This document shows positions 12,746 to 25,098 of a stretch of 64,000 bases of DNA, piece by piece. Position 1 is the stretch's first letter. Each line of letters begins with the position of its first letter. Made by a program: the position numbers and the translations under genes. Source of the stretch: Phaeosaccion multiseriatum (taxonomy: Eukaryota > Ochrophyta, other classes); NCBI GenBank assembly GCA_965112735.1, contig OZ218953.1, positions 2,170,001 to 2,234,000 of the forward strand, read 5' to 3'. The notes beneath the pieces are model-generated. The model saw only the letters and a program-made list of their open reading frames with translations, had not been told where the DNA came from and searched no databases.

Positions 12746-14610
12746 CGTCGTTGTACCCTGTTGTTGTTGTTGTTGTTGTTGGTGGTGGTGGTTGTTGGTG
12801 TTGTTATTGTTGTTTTTGTTTGTTGTTGTTGCTGTTGCTGTTGTTGCTGTTGTTGTCGCCGTTGCTACCCTTTTATCTTCTGTGCGCCCACATCACTTCG
12901 TTTTTAAAAGGGAGGTTCTTGCTCTGGCCTTGCCTTGCTTGGACTGTTTCATGTTCAATTGTCCCTTCACATCACCTCCTTCCTGACTTCTCCTGGGCCT
13001 TTGCCTGTCTGGCTTGTCTTGTGTCGCAGGTACGTGGTTCTCTAAGCTGGCGAGCTTCACTTCTATGGTGAACAACGAGTTGGTAATCCCGCCTGATGGT
13101 ACGGCAAAGAGGTTTATCGTGCAACGGTTGCTGGAGGGTGGGCGTGAAGCGGGCCAAGCTAGAGCGCAGGTCCTGGGAGAGGAGGCTACTAAACAAATGG
13201 CGTTACAGAAGAAATTGAAGGACGGCGTTCAGGTGCAAGTCCTCCCCGGTCGCTATTTCAAGACCGTGGTGCGGGGCCATTCACAACCCCTTCTGGCGAT
13301 GAGCGTAAAACAACTCGACGCACTGGAGGAGGAGCTGGACGTGCAGATATGTGAGAAGCAAGCAAGGACGATGTTGGCCGGTGGAGACAAGGAAGCTAAG
13401 GCGAAGGAGGAGAATAAGAAGGAGAACAACATGACGAAAGAGGAGGAGGAGGACGGCATGGACAGCAATGATGGGAAGAAGCTGAGCGGGGAAGTGGAGG
13501 CGAAGAGGAAGAAGAAGAAGGAGGAGGAGGAGGACGAGGAGGAAGGGCGCGAGGAGAGTGAGGACGACGAAGAGGAGGAGGAGAAGCCGCTTCTCCGGAT
13601 CTCACGCGAGACAACAGAAACGGTTGGAAGTGTGAGGGTTTTTCTTGGCAAGTGGACGGCAAGCGAGACGAAGGATGCTCAGGTGACTTTACACACGGAC
13701 GTGGGGGTTCAAATTGCCAACCTGGAAGACGACATCAGAAAATGCTTCAACGAAGTAGAGCGCAAGAAGCGAATAATAAAGGAGGCGGGTAAGTGGTGGC
13801 GGTGGCTTTGTGCTGTAGCTGTTTCAAGCAAAAGGGGAAAGGAAAGGAAAGGAAAGGAGAAGGGACAAGGAGAAAAGAAACAAATGAGCGGGGGCGGGGA
13901 AGGGGAAGGGTGGTGGTGGTGATTTTAAAATGTTGCTCTCTCCTCTTACTGCTCTTCTCTTCTCTTCTCCTCTCCTCTCCCCCCGCCTTCCTACGACCCT
14001 ACCTACCTACAATGCAGCGATTCGAGATGCCTTTCCCCGAAAACTCAAGGTTTCGACTCTGGATATCACAGGCACGGTCACCGTGACGCCAGGTGGAGAG
14101 CAAACGCGACACAAAACCAAGCTGAACGAGGATGTGTGGGGTAGCCTGGCCGAGTGGAAGCGGGTGTACCTGAAGGAGATTGGCTTAGTGAGCGAGCGGG
14201 CGGGCCAGTTTAAAACCCGACAGGTGAAGGTGAAAACGTCCAAGCCCGGTGCTCACGAGGCGTCCAGCAAAGCCCTTGGTGTGATTGACTTTATGGATGA
14301 TGGCGCTCCCCCGGTCTATACCATCAATAGCTCCCTCGCCATGGACGACCAGACGGGTTTGGCTGCCATCCCTCCTGACGCGCGGTACTCTGGCACGGTA
14401 TGGGGAGGTCCCAAGCCTTCAGAGGAGAGGATCAAGCCGTGGCTGTGGCAGTATGATGAGACGGGCCTGTGGACGGAGGGAGAGTGTGACGGCAAGTGGC
14501 TGATTTTTGAGAATGAGGACATGATCGACAAAGTGTGGGAGGTGGTGCGGTACCACACCAAGATGGGTAAGACACAACACACAAAGCACACACTCACACG
14601 CACAAACACA

Positions 14611-14649
<39 letters not shown>

Positions 14650-15475
14650 ACACACACACAAACCCTCAGCCTTTCCTTCCCCCATGCCTCCCTCACCACA
14701 TGTTTACGCTGTGCCACACAACAACAACAAAGGCCCACTGTGTTGATTGATCGTCGCCTGAGCTCCGAGACGGCTCGCTTTCAACCCCCCTCAAACCCCT
14801 CCTACCCAACCCCTTTCTACCCCCCTCAAACCCCTCCTACCCAACCCCTCAACCCATTGCCTCATGTCGTGTGCAGGCAACTTCCACGCGTTGTCCAAGG
14901 TGAGCACAGCGGGCAACACGTATAAGCCCCCGCCCGGCAGGCAGAGGAAAGGGGGAGGCTCACCGGGCAAGGTGATTTGTGTCTACACCCCCGAGGAGGA
15001 GAAACAGAGAGACCGCGTCCGGCAGTATCTCAGACAGGTCGGCGTGAAGAAGCTCCTAAGTTGGAAGGTAAGAAGAGGGAGAAGGCAAGTGTGTGCTGTT
15101 CATTTACCATTGCCCCGAACCCAACCGTTTATTAATTAAAGCCTTGGAATGCTACGGGAGGGAGCTCAAACGTCCCTGATCAATGAGGGCTTAGAGGGCT
15201 TTGCCTGCTTGTCGTGTCACGTGGGCTTAGGCGCCGCCCAAGAGTAGTCAGCTGTGCTGTTCTCATGCGGTACTTACTGCCCAAGAGTAGTCAGCTGTGC
15301 TGTTCTGTTCTCATGCGGTCCTTACGTACTTACTTGCGATGTGTGTTGTACGCGCGTTGACACACTTTCTACATGCGTATGTGTGTGTGTGTGTGTGTGT
15401 GTGCCCTTTCCTCAGTCCGACGACAACACGGCCGCAGGAGTGTACGGAGCGGGGGCGGCCTCCTATCATGGATAG
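6664..15475 (+). CDS. Multidomain protein: PNK-like P-loop kinase, F-box-like, Bles03/DUF1917
   Basis: Exons 6664-7146, 7291-7383, 7526-9660, 9785-9913, 10120-10814, 11078-11181, 11303-11693, 13030-13788, 14018-14566, 14877-15067, 15416-15475 join in phase to about 1862 residues. The first 190 residues are acidic and lysine-rich; 190-820 are mainly Glu/Gln low complexity. A Walker A motif (GAPSSGKT, about 831) is followed by VVVIDR, a conserved helix (NPNAATREVFLKLLRQR) and YLRPPLEECLRRQKER, the order seen in T4-type polynucleotide kinase domains. Residues about 1179-1225 resemble an F-box (VPDLARLSLACYALKELAKE). From about 1700 to the end the chain matches the Bles03/DUF1917 family (FENEDMIDKVWEVV, LSKVSTAG, VICVYTPEEEKQRDRV). 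Two or three genes are possible, but no stop or better start breaks the model. Function unknown. Confidence 0.6.
11755..12866. repeat. 1.1-kb (GTT)n array inside an intron
   Basis: About 1.1 kb of GTT/TTG trinucleotide with scattered GGT, GTC and GCT variants, inside the 11694-13029 intron of the kinase/Bles03 gene. All three + frames are open through it as Cys, Val or Leu runs; these are artefacts. Flanking exons join in phase across it. Confidence 0.95.
14604..14661. repeat. (CA)n microsatellite in intron
   Basis: CA dinucleotide run in the intron 14567-14876 of the kinase/Bles03 gene. It is followed by two copies of a cytosine-rich stretch (about 14777-14850) before the acceptor. Confidence 0.85.
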
Positions 15476-15704
15476 GTTATCATGGATAGGAGTGTATAGC
15501 AAGCAATGTACAATATGGAGTGGACAGTAGTGAGACCAAGAATCTAAGGGTAGAGGACAAGAAAGAAAGAGAAAGACGCAGCTGGGGTGACCCCCTACAG
15601 CAGCAGTCATCCTTGTTTTGGTTTTTAAAAATTGAAACGAAGAAGCATTCTTGGAGACCGCTGCTGAGGGGGGCAATCATATCTGTCGTCTTTCTGCCTC
15701 TCCC

Positions 15705-17363
15705 TCAAGAGCCCGTCAAGATCGAGGTCGAGGGCCGCATGGGGAGGAGGAGCTTCCTTACGCAGATGGGCCTCGGCTCGTGTCGGTTCTCCCCCACATC
15801 CACCTCCAACTCTGAAGCCGAGAGTGTCACCGTCCCCGCTGTGGCGGTTGAGGCAGTCATCCTCCTCATTGCCCTCCTTCTTCCCCTCCTGTTGCTTCCC
15901 TTGCTGCAAGTCTGCCGCTCCCCCTCCTCCTCCCCCTGCTGGTCTGAGTGTTGGTCTTGTTGCTGCTGCTGCTCCTGTATCACCAACTGCTGCTGCTGGG
16001 AGGGGGCAACGAGCAAGCCCCTCCGCTGCGCTTTGGAGAGGAAAGAGTCCAAGGCAGACCGCAGCTCATTGGCCAGCAGCACCAGAGCCCCTTCTCTACA
16101 CACACTCGTCAGCGTGTCGAGCAGCGGCTCCACCGAAGCTTGCGAGTAGAGTAAATCTGCACACACCACCAGGCTGAAGCGCCCATCGTCCTCGTCCTCT
16201 TCATTGCCCTCCTCCCGCCATTCGTCAAACTCACCGCTACTCCTCCTCCTCCTCCTCCTGCTGCTGCTACTACTACTGCTACTACTCGCGAGTAGCTCCA
16301 TCTGCTCTGGGGATACAGTCCCCCATTCCAGCGGCAACACTGTCACCTGCCCTACTGCTCCTCCTCCTCCTCCTCCCCCCCCCCCTCCTCCTCCTCCTCC
16401 TTCTGCCGCTACTGCAGATGATGAGGATGAGAAAGGTACCGATCCTTCACCGCTCTTCCCTTGGCCTGCTGCTGTATCCCCAAGCACTGCATCTCCGCTC
16501 GAGCTCGATGTGGGCCCCTGTGTCTTTCCTCCTCTCTCCCTCTGCCGCTGCTGCTGCATCACCAACTGCTCCAGCTGCTGCTGCTGCTGCTGCTGTCTGA
16601 CCTGCGTCAGACAAGCAGTCACGTTCCGCTGCAGGAGAGGCACCACGCTAGGCTTGTCCGTCGTCACGACGTCCCATCCAAGCAGTGCCATGACAATGGA
16701 CACCAGACCCACTCCTGTCGACCCCCAAAGAGACGAGAGGCGTTGGGAGAGGGAGGAGGAGGAAGAGGGATGGAAGGAGGAGGAGGAGGAGGAGGAGGAG
16801 GAGGAGGAGGAGGAGGAGAAGGAGGAGGAGGAGGAGAGAGAGGAGAAGGGATCAGGAGGAGAACACGCACACACAGGCACACCCACGCACACCCACACGC
16901 ACACACACACACACACACACACACCCATCCACACACACACACACACACACCTGCACCTAGCTCCAGAACTCTTGGTCTGATGGGCAAGCCCAGCTCGTGA
17001 GCCCTCGTCACCAGATACCTCGCCACAATGACTCCGGTGGGCCAGAGGTACAGGCCTATGCCTCCCCTCTCGCACAACTGGGGGGAGAGGAGGAGAGGAG
17101 GAGAGGAGATGAGCCCGACTGAGTTAAAACACATCGACAACTGTATGTCTCTCCCCATCCACTGCCATCCCATCCCGTCCCATCTCGGCGTCAGTCCTGA
17201 CACGTACCTGCGCCAGTCTGAGGGTGACGATGGGCTGCAGCTGGGTGGTCTCCTCTTGCCCTCTTCTTCCTCTTTGCGGTAGACGTAGCTTCACCTCCGC
17301 CTCCTCGAATAGCGAGGGCGCCTCTCCGTCTGCGTCTGCTTCCTCTCCCCCCCCCTTCTCCTC

Positions 17364-17400
<37 letters not shown>

Positions 17401-18705
17401 GTACAGTGTACCGCCTGTGCCGGCCTCGCTTCCTTCACGGAGAGCCGTAGGAAGGGCTTCCGATGCCCAACCCGGTCCCCCTGCTCCCGCCCCCCCCCCT
17501 CCTCCTGCTGCTGCTCCTGCCCCCCCCCCTCCTCCTCCTCCTCCTGCTCCTCCTGGCGCTCGTGCTCCCTCCACCCTCCCTGCTGTCCCTGCCCCTTCCT
17601 TCTTCGTACTTCCCAAATCTGCACGTCGCCAGCCGAGTACACGGGGTGATGCTCGGTGCTCGGAATGACCCTCCTCTCCAAGCCCCGCTCCGACAAGAGC
17701 TCTTCAAACCGAGCCCTCGGGTCAAAGCCGGGGAAGTAGCGGTGCTCGTACGATAAGAGGACGGTGGTTTGTGGTCCCGTTAGCTTGTCAATCGCCGCCA
17801 CCAGCGGTTCCAGAGGGTATAGTTTGGGCAGCACGCAATCGGAGATGAGGATCAAGTCCACAGGTGGGTTCAATTGGGTATCTTGACCTCCCCAATCGTA
17901 GCAGCAGACGTGCAGCGATTCCGGTGCGATCCCGCACTCGGTCTGGCAGCGTTGGGCATTCTCTTGCAGGAGGAAGAGAAGCTGCTGCTGGTCGGTGAGG
18001 TACACCCTCGCGGCTCCCAGCACTCCGGCCGCGAGTCCTGTTACCCCCGTACCTAAGAAAGGATAAACGCAAGTCGGGGTTAAAGCTATCAGGGAGGGGG
18101 GGGCGGGCGGAGTAAGGGGAGTGGAGTGCTGTTTAATTAAGGATACGAAAGTCCTCGGCTATGAAATGCTTCGATTAATAACAGACACCTCAGGCTCTTT
18201 GGCAAATCGACGCCCATGCGACATCAGCATGCTTCTGGCTAAGAAACTGGACTCTGTGGACCGATACCCTCCCTCCTGTTTACGTCCCTTACCCACCTGC
18301 GCCAAGGTCGACCACCGACTTTCCTTGCAGCTCCCCATTGCCGAACCTTCGCTCGAGGTACTTGCACAGAATCACGGCCCCGGCCCACACCACTGCGCCC
18401 GTGCCCAGCGCCCTCTCCTCCCCGTTGGGCTCTTGCCGCAGTCGCAACGTACAACCACCTATCTGGAGCTCGAACAACCTGGCTTGGCTCTGGCTTTGAC
18501 GCCACCCCAGGCTCGACGCCATTGATCGTACCATCGGGCCCCTCCTCCTGCCCCTGCTGCTGCAGACACCCTCTCCATCCTGATCGGCTGCTGCTACTCT
18601 AAGAGCCTCTGCCGCCCCTTGCCGTAGCAGTAGGGCCAAAGGTGAGGGCGGAGGGAGTGGAGGGGGTTGGAACACAGATCCCTCGCAGCCATCGTTGGTT
18701 CCCAT
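15705..18705 (-). CDS. Tandem METTL21-type protein methyltransferase (two domains)
   Basis: Exons 18705-18297, 18052-17208, 17077-16951 and 16714-15705 join in phase to about 796 residues. Both halves are seven-beta-strand methyltransferases of the Methyltransf_16 (METTL21/VCPKMT) type, a family that methylates lysines of chaperones and other proteins. Domain 1 has WAGAVILCKYL, the SAM-binding VDLGAGTGVTGLAAG and SDCVLPKLY in the DxxY position. Domain 2 has LYLWPTGVIVARYL, VLELGAGGVGLVSI and the classic ADLLY. Each SAM motif I is interrupted by a phase-1 intron just after the LGAG codons, so the halves look like an internal duplication. Gln, Ser and Gly runs are inserted in loops. An ATG at 18870 would extend the N-terminus but overlaps the start of the PPR gene, so I chose 18705. 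Confidence 0.75.
16739..16950. repeat. (GGA)n and (CA)n microsatellites in methyltransferase intron
   Basis: GGA runs at about 16757-16850, then CA runs to 16950, fill the intron between the two exons of methyltransferase domain 2. The CA run abuts the splice donor, giving a GTGTGTG donor on the minus strand. Confidence 0.9.
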
Positions 18706-18868
18706 GTTCCTTCCCCCCGTAAAGTTTATCCCCCCACGGCGGATGCCTCTTTTTACTTTTAGCCTTCCCCCTGAAATCCCAATCAAATCCCCCTCCTCTC
18801 TCACCCCTGTCCTCTGATATGATAAAGCTTGTAAAGACAGAGGGATCGAAATAAAATTAGCAGGAGGC
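18706..18868. promoter_or_regulatory. Bidirectional promoter region, methyltransferase / PPR gene
   Basis: 163 bp lie between the chosen start codons. At the PPR start the sequence GCATGC puts an ATG on both strands at 18868-18871, so a longer methyltransferase start would overlap the PPR start exactly. No TATA box was recognised. Confidence 0.35.
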
Positions 18869-21800
18869 ATGCTGCTCAATGCAGGTGTGCGGGGCAGCAA
18901 GCTCCTTCCCGCGCGGCGAGTGCTTCAACACAATCTGAGCCGGATGTTGCTAGCACCAGGGATTTGGAGCCACAGAGGCCCTCAAGTAGTGCGTGGAGCA
19001 GTCGGAGGCAGCGGAAGGCGTAGACCCCTCTCTACTGCCCCGATTGCTATCGACGGTCCGCTACTGCAAGACCTGAGACTTGCCGCTGTATCCAAAGCGT
19101 GGGAAACCATGCCTCAGACCACCGAGGACAGATTTGCAGAGGTAAGGAAAGCAGAGAAGGCATGAGCGGGAAAATGTGTAGAGAAAGGGAGCTAGTTATA
19201 CTCGCATTGAGAAACTGAGTGGCCTCCATTTCCCTTTGGTTCCCCTCCTCTTCGCCTGCTTCCCGCAGCTGAGCGCAGAAGAAGTCAACGAGATTGTTTA
19301 CCTCCTCGCCCGAGACGCACTACAGAGGGATCAGAAGTGCGACGGTGACAAGGTGCGGTACGGGAAAGGAAAGGAAAGGAAAGCAAAATCAGAGGCCACT
19401 CCCCTGCTAACAGTTGATGCTCCTTGTGCTGTTGCTTGGCGCACTGTTGCTCTGGTGCAACCCATAGCTCCTTCTTCTGCTGGATAAGCTCCGAGAGAAA
19501 GGCTTCTCCCTGGGCACGGCAACCTACAACTCCGTCATGCGGGTGAGAGAAGGAAATGAGTACCTGATGTGGCAAAGAATGAGAAGAGGACACAAATACA
19601 CCGACGCCCCTCTCTCGTCACGCCCCTCTTGCTGCTGCTCCATTCACCCCCCCTCCCCCGCTGCTCGTCTCGCTTCCCCTCTTCCCGTCTTGTGCGTGTG
19701 TGCGTGCGTGCGTGCGCACGTGTGTATGTGCGTGCGTGCTGCTTCTCATGGTGATTGTTGTCAGGCTCTGTCCGCGAAGAAGCTGTGGAGCAACGCCGTC
19801 ACCGTCCTAGAGGCCATGTATGCCGACGAAGGTGCGAAGGGAGGGTATATGGAGTGTATATGGGGGGTATAGAAGAGATGTGTAGGGGGTATATGGGATT
19901 CATGTGGGGGGGTATAGAAGGGGTGCGTAGGGGGTATTTAGAGGGTATAGAAGGGCATACGTACACAGGCACACACACACCAAATACGTCGCTGTACTCC
20001 TTCGTCAGGGGACTCCTTCGTCTGAGCAGCGTCATGGAAGGAGGTTTTCTATAACGCCTTCTCTATCCATGGAGCTCGCGCACAGCTATGCCACTGCTAT
20101 GTGATCACAACCCGAACCAACCAACCAACCAACCAACCGCCCTCCTCCGTCCCTCCCCCCATCTCCCCTCCCTTTCCTACAGACGCGGAGCCTGATGCGC
20201 GCACCTTCACGTACCTGTTCCTCACTCTCTCGTACTCAGTGCAGCAGCAGAAGGAGGCCACGAAGGCGTGGCAGGAGATGAAGGTGGAGGTGAGTTTGCG
20301 TGTGTGTGTGCGCGTGCGTGCGTGTGTGTGTGCGTGCGTGCGTGCGTGTGCGTGCGTGTGTGGGCGTGTGTGTGCAAATGTGTGTGTGTCGAGGGGCCTG
20401 CTTGCTGTGTATCTGCTAGGTGTTGCTGTACCAAGGCGACTCGCACTTGGAAGACAGAGAGCTTGCGCTTCTCTTCCCCTTGTTGTACACCCGCACGCAC
20501 ACACGCACACACACATACACATACGCACGCAAACACGCACCTCTTCCCCCCTCTCGCGGCATGTCCACACACATACACACACACGCACGCACACACGCAC
20601 ACGCAGGGAATCGTTCCGGACGAGGCATGCTACGGAGCGATTCTCTACGTGGTGACGGCGGAAATGTGAGTGGAGCACCAACGGGTGGGCCGAGACAGAA
20701 GGAGAGAAAGAGAGAAAGGGAGGGAGAGAGAGGGAGAGGGGGGGGGGAGAGATCGACAGAGTGGGAGAGATCGAGAGAGAGGGAGAGGGAGACAAGAGAG
20801 GAGACGTGTTTGTGGGGGGTGACGATGGGCACCCTCTCAGGAAGACTTGAAACTCAAATTCTCCTCCTCTACAGCTTTATCGTTGGCTCGCACAGCCGCT
20901 GATTCACCCACCCACCCACTCGTTCCTTTTCTCCTTTGTGGTTAGTTTGTCTTAGTCGGATTAGTTTGTCTTAGTCGGACCCTTCGGCCCGCTAGTCCCC
21001 TGCCGTTTCCCTAGTCACCTGACCTCACCCTGCCGTTACCCTAGTCACCTGACCTCACCCTGGCTGGACTCTTCGTGTCCTCTTCCTCCCTCTCTCTCCC
21101 TCTCTCTCCCCCTGTCTGTCTGTCTGTCTGTCTGTCTGTCTTGTCTGTGTCTTGTCCCTCTCTCCCTCCCCCCCCCCCTCTTCTCCAGGCACCGTCACTT
21201 TCGCGCACAAGTCCTCGACGAGATGGAGGCGTTGGGTATAAGCGAGATTGATGCCAGAAATGCCCTGAGAGCACTACAGAAGCCGAGCCAAGCCTTGCCC
21301 CCTCTTCCTGCCCTTCGGGCCCCTGTGCAGCCCCTGGCGCTACCGCTGGGGAAGAAGATTGGAGGCACCGAACAGCAGAGACAGCAGGAGCGGGAACAGC
21401 TCAAATCAGAGGATTTGCGCAGCTTGGGCTCTTCTGTAAAGGGGGTTGGGGTGAAGGGCAAGAGACCAGCAGCAGTAGCAACAGTAGCACGAAGGGTAGC
21501 AGCAGCAGACGCAGCAGCACGAAGAGCAACAGGAAGAGCAGTGCCCTTTGCCCCCGGTGTGGATGTCGCGACAGCAGCTGCTGCCAAGAACGGTGGAAGA
21601 CGCAGTCAGAGTCCGACGGCGGCGACACGGCAAGTGCGAGAAGAGCAAAAAGAGGAGGAAGAGGAAGAGGAGGTGGACAATGAAGACCTTGCGCTTGCCT
21701 TGGGCATGAGGGAGGAGAGCGAGGTGGGCGGGGCTCTGTGGCAAAGGGCCAGCGCCGGCGAGAGAGGAGAGCGAAAAGAGCGTGGTGGGGAGGTACTATG

Positions 21801-22875
21801 GTCCCCCCGTGTGATTGACATGAAGCGCCAGGGTAAGTAAACCTATTTATTATCCTGTGGGGCACTTCTTGTTCCCCTCCCCCTCTCCCCTCCCTTTCCT
21901 CTCTCTCTCTCTCTCCATCTCTATCTCTGTCTCTCTCTGCCATCTGCCCCCCTTCTCTCTCCCTGTCCCTCTCGCTCTGACCTGTCTTCCTCTCCCTTCT
22001 CCCCCCCCCCCCACCGTCTCTCTCTCTCTCTCTCTTCCCCCAGTGGACCGAGGTGACTTCGACCTCGCACTTGAGTCTTTCGTGCAGCAGGTACATCATC
22101 ATCACGAGCAAGAGGAGCAAGAGGAGCAAGATGGGGGTGGGGTGGCGCTTGAGTCCGCACTGTTCCATCAGGTGGGAGGGAGAGAGAGAGGGGGGGGGAG
22201 AGAGAGAGGAGGAGAGGGAGGGAGAGGGAGGGAGGGAGAGAGAGAGGGAGAAGGAGAGGGAAGGGGTGATAGAGGCAGGGAGAGGCAAGAGAGGCAAGAG
22301 AGGCAGAGAGAAAGGAAAAAGAGCATATTCTTGCGTAGGATCAACAAAAGAGAGATGGCAGTGGACCTCTCTCTCTGACCTCCGAACTCTGACGTGGCAT
22401 GACGGACAACTAGGGGCAAGGGGGGGGGTCCTTTTCTGTCTACTCTCATCTGATCGCTGTTTATCATCCATTGCCATCCGTTGCCATCCATTGTCATCCT
22501 CCCCTCCAGGCGTTGCGAGCCTGCAAGGAAGGCAACCGCCCCGCGCATTGCTTGGCTGTGCTCAACCTGATGGACGACCAATGGTGAGACCAGCGGGCCG
22601 ATATATCGATCATGTCGATATCACTTATCGATACGCTTATGTTTCGATATTCATTGAGGTCAATAAGCTCAAACCTCCTCATCCTTTCCTCATTCCTTCT
22701 CCTGCTCCTCCTCCTCCTCAGTGTCCCAATTACCGCGGAAGAGCAGCTTGATGCTATTGAGCTACTTTCACTCAGCGACAGCGCCACAGCTCTGTCACTT
22801 CTCGAAGAGGTGAGCGTGTGCGGCGATTGGGCAGACAGGAAGATAGAGATGGAGGGGGAGAGAGACAGGGAGAGA

Positions 22876-22909
<34 letters not shown>

Positions 22910-23016
22910 AGGAGAGGGACAGAGAGTGGGCGGGCTAAGGGAGGCTGAGAGAAAGGGAGATAGGAGATAGGGAGTTTTCTTTCTCTCTTGTTGCTTGCTT
23001 GCTTGCTTGCTTTCTC

Positions 23017-23062
<46 letters not shown>

Positions 23063-24839
23063 TTTTTTTCTTCGTTCTTTCTGTCTTTTTCCTCTGCTGC
23101 TGCTCTTGCGAGCGATATCCGATGGACCTCCCTCCGGGCCCTCTGGCGTGATTTTCCTTCCTTCCTTCCTTCCTTCGTTCATTTGCCCTCCGTCAGCCTC
23201 ACTCTCCGTCATCTGTCATGATGTTACCTCAGCGAGCCTGTGGACCTTGCTCGCCCCGTCTGCCTCTCTCCTCCCTCCTTGTGCCTCTAACCTACCTCCA
23301 TCTCTCCCTTCCTCCCTCCCTCCCTCCATCCATCCCTCCATCCCTCCCCACATGCCTCTAATCTGCCGCTCGCGAGTAGTTTCACACCAACCTCGTTGGG
23401 CCGATGCTTGCTCGAGGCGTCCAAAGTGTGAAGGAAGGGCTGACGAGAGATGGCAAGGAGGCTTGGGATTTGGAGAGGGCATACATGAGACGGGCACGCA
23501 GCCCCGGGAGTCAAGATACTGCCAGGGAGGAGAAGGAGAATGAGGAGGAGGAGGAGGAGAAGAAGAAGAGGAAGCAGAAGAAGATGAAGATGGAGGAGGA
23601 GGAGGAGGAGGAAGAAGACGAGGAGGAGGAGGAGCAGGAGGAAGAGGAGGAGAAGGAGGAGGAGGAGGAGGAGGAGAAGCTGAAGGAGGTAAGCATGAAG
23701 GGATGGGACGTGCTTCACTTTTCACCTTTTTGAGCGTTTCCCCTCTTTTTATTAAAGCAGCCCACGCAGCTGCTGCCGCCCACGCCTTGCCGAATACTTG
23801 TCGTTCCCCAGTCTCATGTCTCCTTCACCCTCTCCTTGTTCTCTCTGTGTGCCGCCACCCGCACCTTCCCCTGCCTCGCACAGGAGGGATCGGAGCCTGA
23901 GCTTATATCCTTTGCATCATCATCACCATCATCATCACTATCATCATCATCACCATCATCATCAACATCATCACTATCATCATCATCATCATCATCACCA
24001 TTATCAACAACGTCATCACTATCATCATCACCATCATCAACATCATCACTATCATCATCATCATCATCATCATCATCATTATCCGACAACGTGCCCAAGC
24101 TGCCAGACAGTGTGCTCAAAGAGTTCACTGAGGGCACTCACATGGACGAAAAAGTCCTTCACCTTCTACAACTACTTTCCGACCAGGGCGGCAGTGCGGA
24201 GGGGCTGAAAGGTCGGTGGTCTGAAGAAGAGCTGAATATATATGACAAGGGCATTAGTGCTTCGGTGTGTGACGATTACAACAGGCGCAGCACACTTGGC
24301 GCGAAGATGTGTTTCCTGCTGCAGAGGATTGAGCGGTTGGGAAAAATAGTGGAGAGACGGGAGCGGGTCTACAGGAGTCTGAGTGGAAAGGTGGCGGCTT
24401 TGAACGACGCGCTGAAAGGTAACCGAGAAGCGCGACTCATACTCAAACGGGACATAGGAGACTTGAAGCACGAGCTGAAAGAGATTAAGGATAGGGAGCG
24501 GTCAAGAATACAGCCGCGAGACGGCGGAAAGAGTGAGTGAGTGAGTGAGGGAGGGAGGGAGGGAGGGAGGGAGGTAGGGAAGGAGGGAGGGGAGGGAAGA
24601 GGGAGGGAGGGGGGGAGGGAAGGAGGGAGGGAGGGAGGAAGATAGAGCAGGAGGGGGTAAGAAAGACAAGAGAGAAGAGAGACATAGACGGAGACAAAGA
24701 GAGCGATGGGAGGAGAGAGGGCGAGAGGAAGAGAGAGCAGGGGGGGCGGGGGGAGGAGATGAATTGGCAGACAGACGATCGGATCGGATAGGCTTCTTTT
24801 TTTCTCTCCCCCCTAGCGGCGCACGGCGCGCTGGTATGA
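18869..24839 (+). CDS. Organelle-targeted PPR (pentatricopeptide repeat) protein
   Basis: Exons 18869-19141, 19269-19352, 19489-19542, 19765-19831, 20183-20289, 20607-20665, 21189-21832, 22044-22171, 22510-22583, 22722-22809, 23380-23688, 23884-24532 and a small last exon 24817-24839; about 852 residues. The N-terminus is basic, Arg/Leu-rich and free of acids for some 55 residues (RRVLQHNLSRML, SGRRRPLSTAP), like a mitochondrial or plastid presequence. PPR-type helical pairs follow (TATYNSVMRALSAKKLW, PDARTFTYLFLTLSYS, VPDEACYGAILYVVTAEM, VLDEMEALGI); this superfamily binds organellar RNA. A basic and acidic linker, a poly-Ser tract and a coiled coil close the chain. If the last intron (donor A/GTGAGT at 24533) is retained, the stop is at 24540 instead. 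Confidence 0.7.
23910..24081. repeat. (ATC)n trinucleotide coding for poly-Ser
   Basis: ATC/TCA triplet repeat inside the last long PPR exon. In frame it codes a Ser-rich tract of about 60 residues; the same bases read as poly-His or poly-Asp in other frames. Confidence 0.85.
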
Positions 24840-25098
24840 GGATAGCGTCTGTGAAACTTTGGCTCCTCTCTAAACACCTCACTTCTCAGTGTACAATTTG
24901 TACGGGGGGGGGGGGCTTTCCCCGGAGTAGTGAGCCCCTCGCGAATGAAAGAGGATTAATTAAAATTATAATTTTTTTTTTGGGGCGCTATGACTAAAGC
25001 CTCGGATAACAAGTGCACACGTCATCACACATCTGTGACTCATTCATCCACTAGCCTCGGATTACAACATGCACACAAAATCAACAACACACCATCTA
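24840..25098. other. Convergent spacer between PPR and RRP12 genes
   Basis: 259 bp between two stop codons. It contains an AT-rich block around 24956-24980 that may serve 3'-end formation on either strand. No gene seen. Confidence 0.5.

Noticed and set aside
11556-13071. Long + strand ORFs made of Cys, Val or Leu runs
   Set aside because: Open frames of the GTT array; the flanking exons splice around it in phase.
18289-18900. Longer methyltransferase N-terminus starting at 18900 or 18870
   Set aside because: 18900 is not an ATG, and 18870 coincides with the PPR start codon; the 18705 ATG leaves a normal promoter gap.
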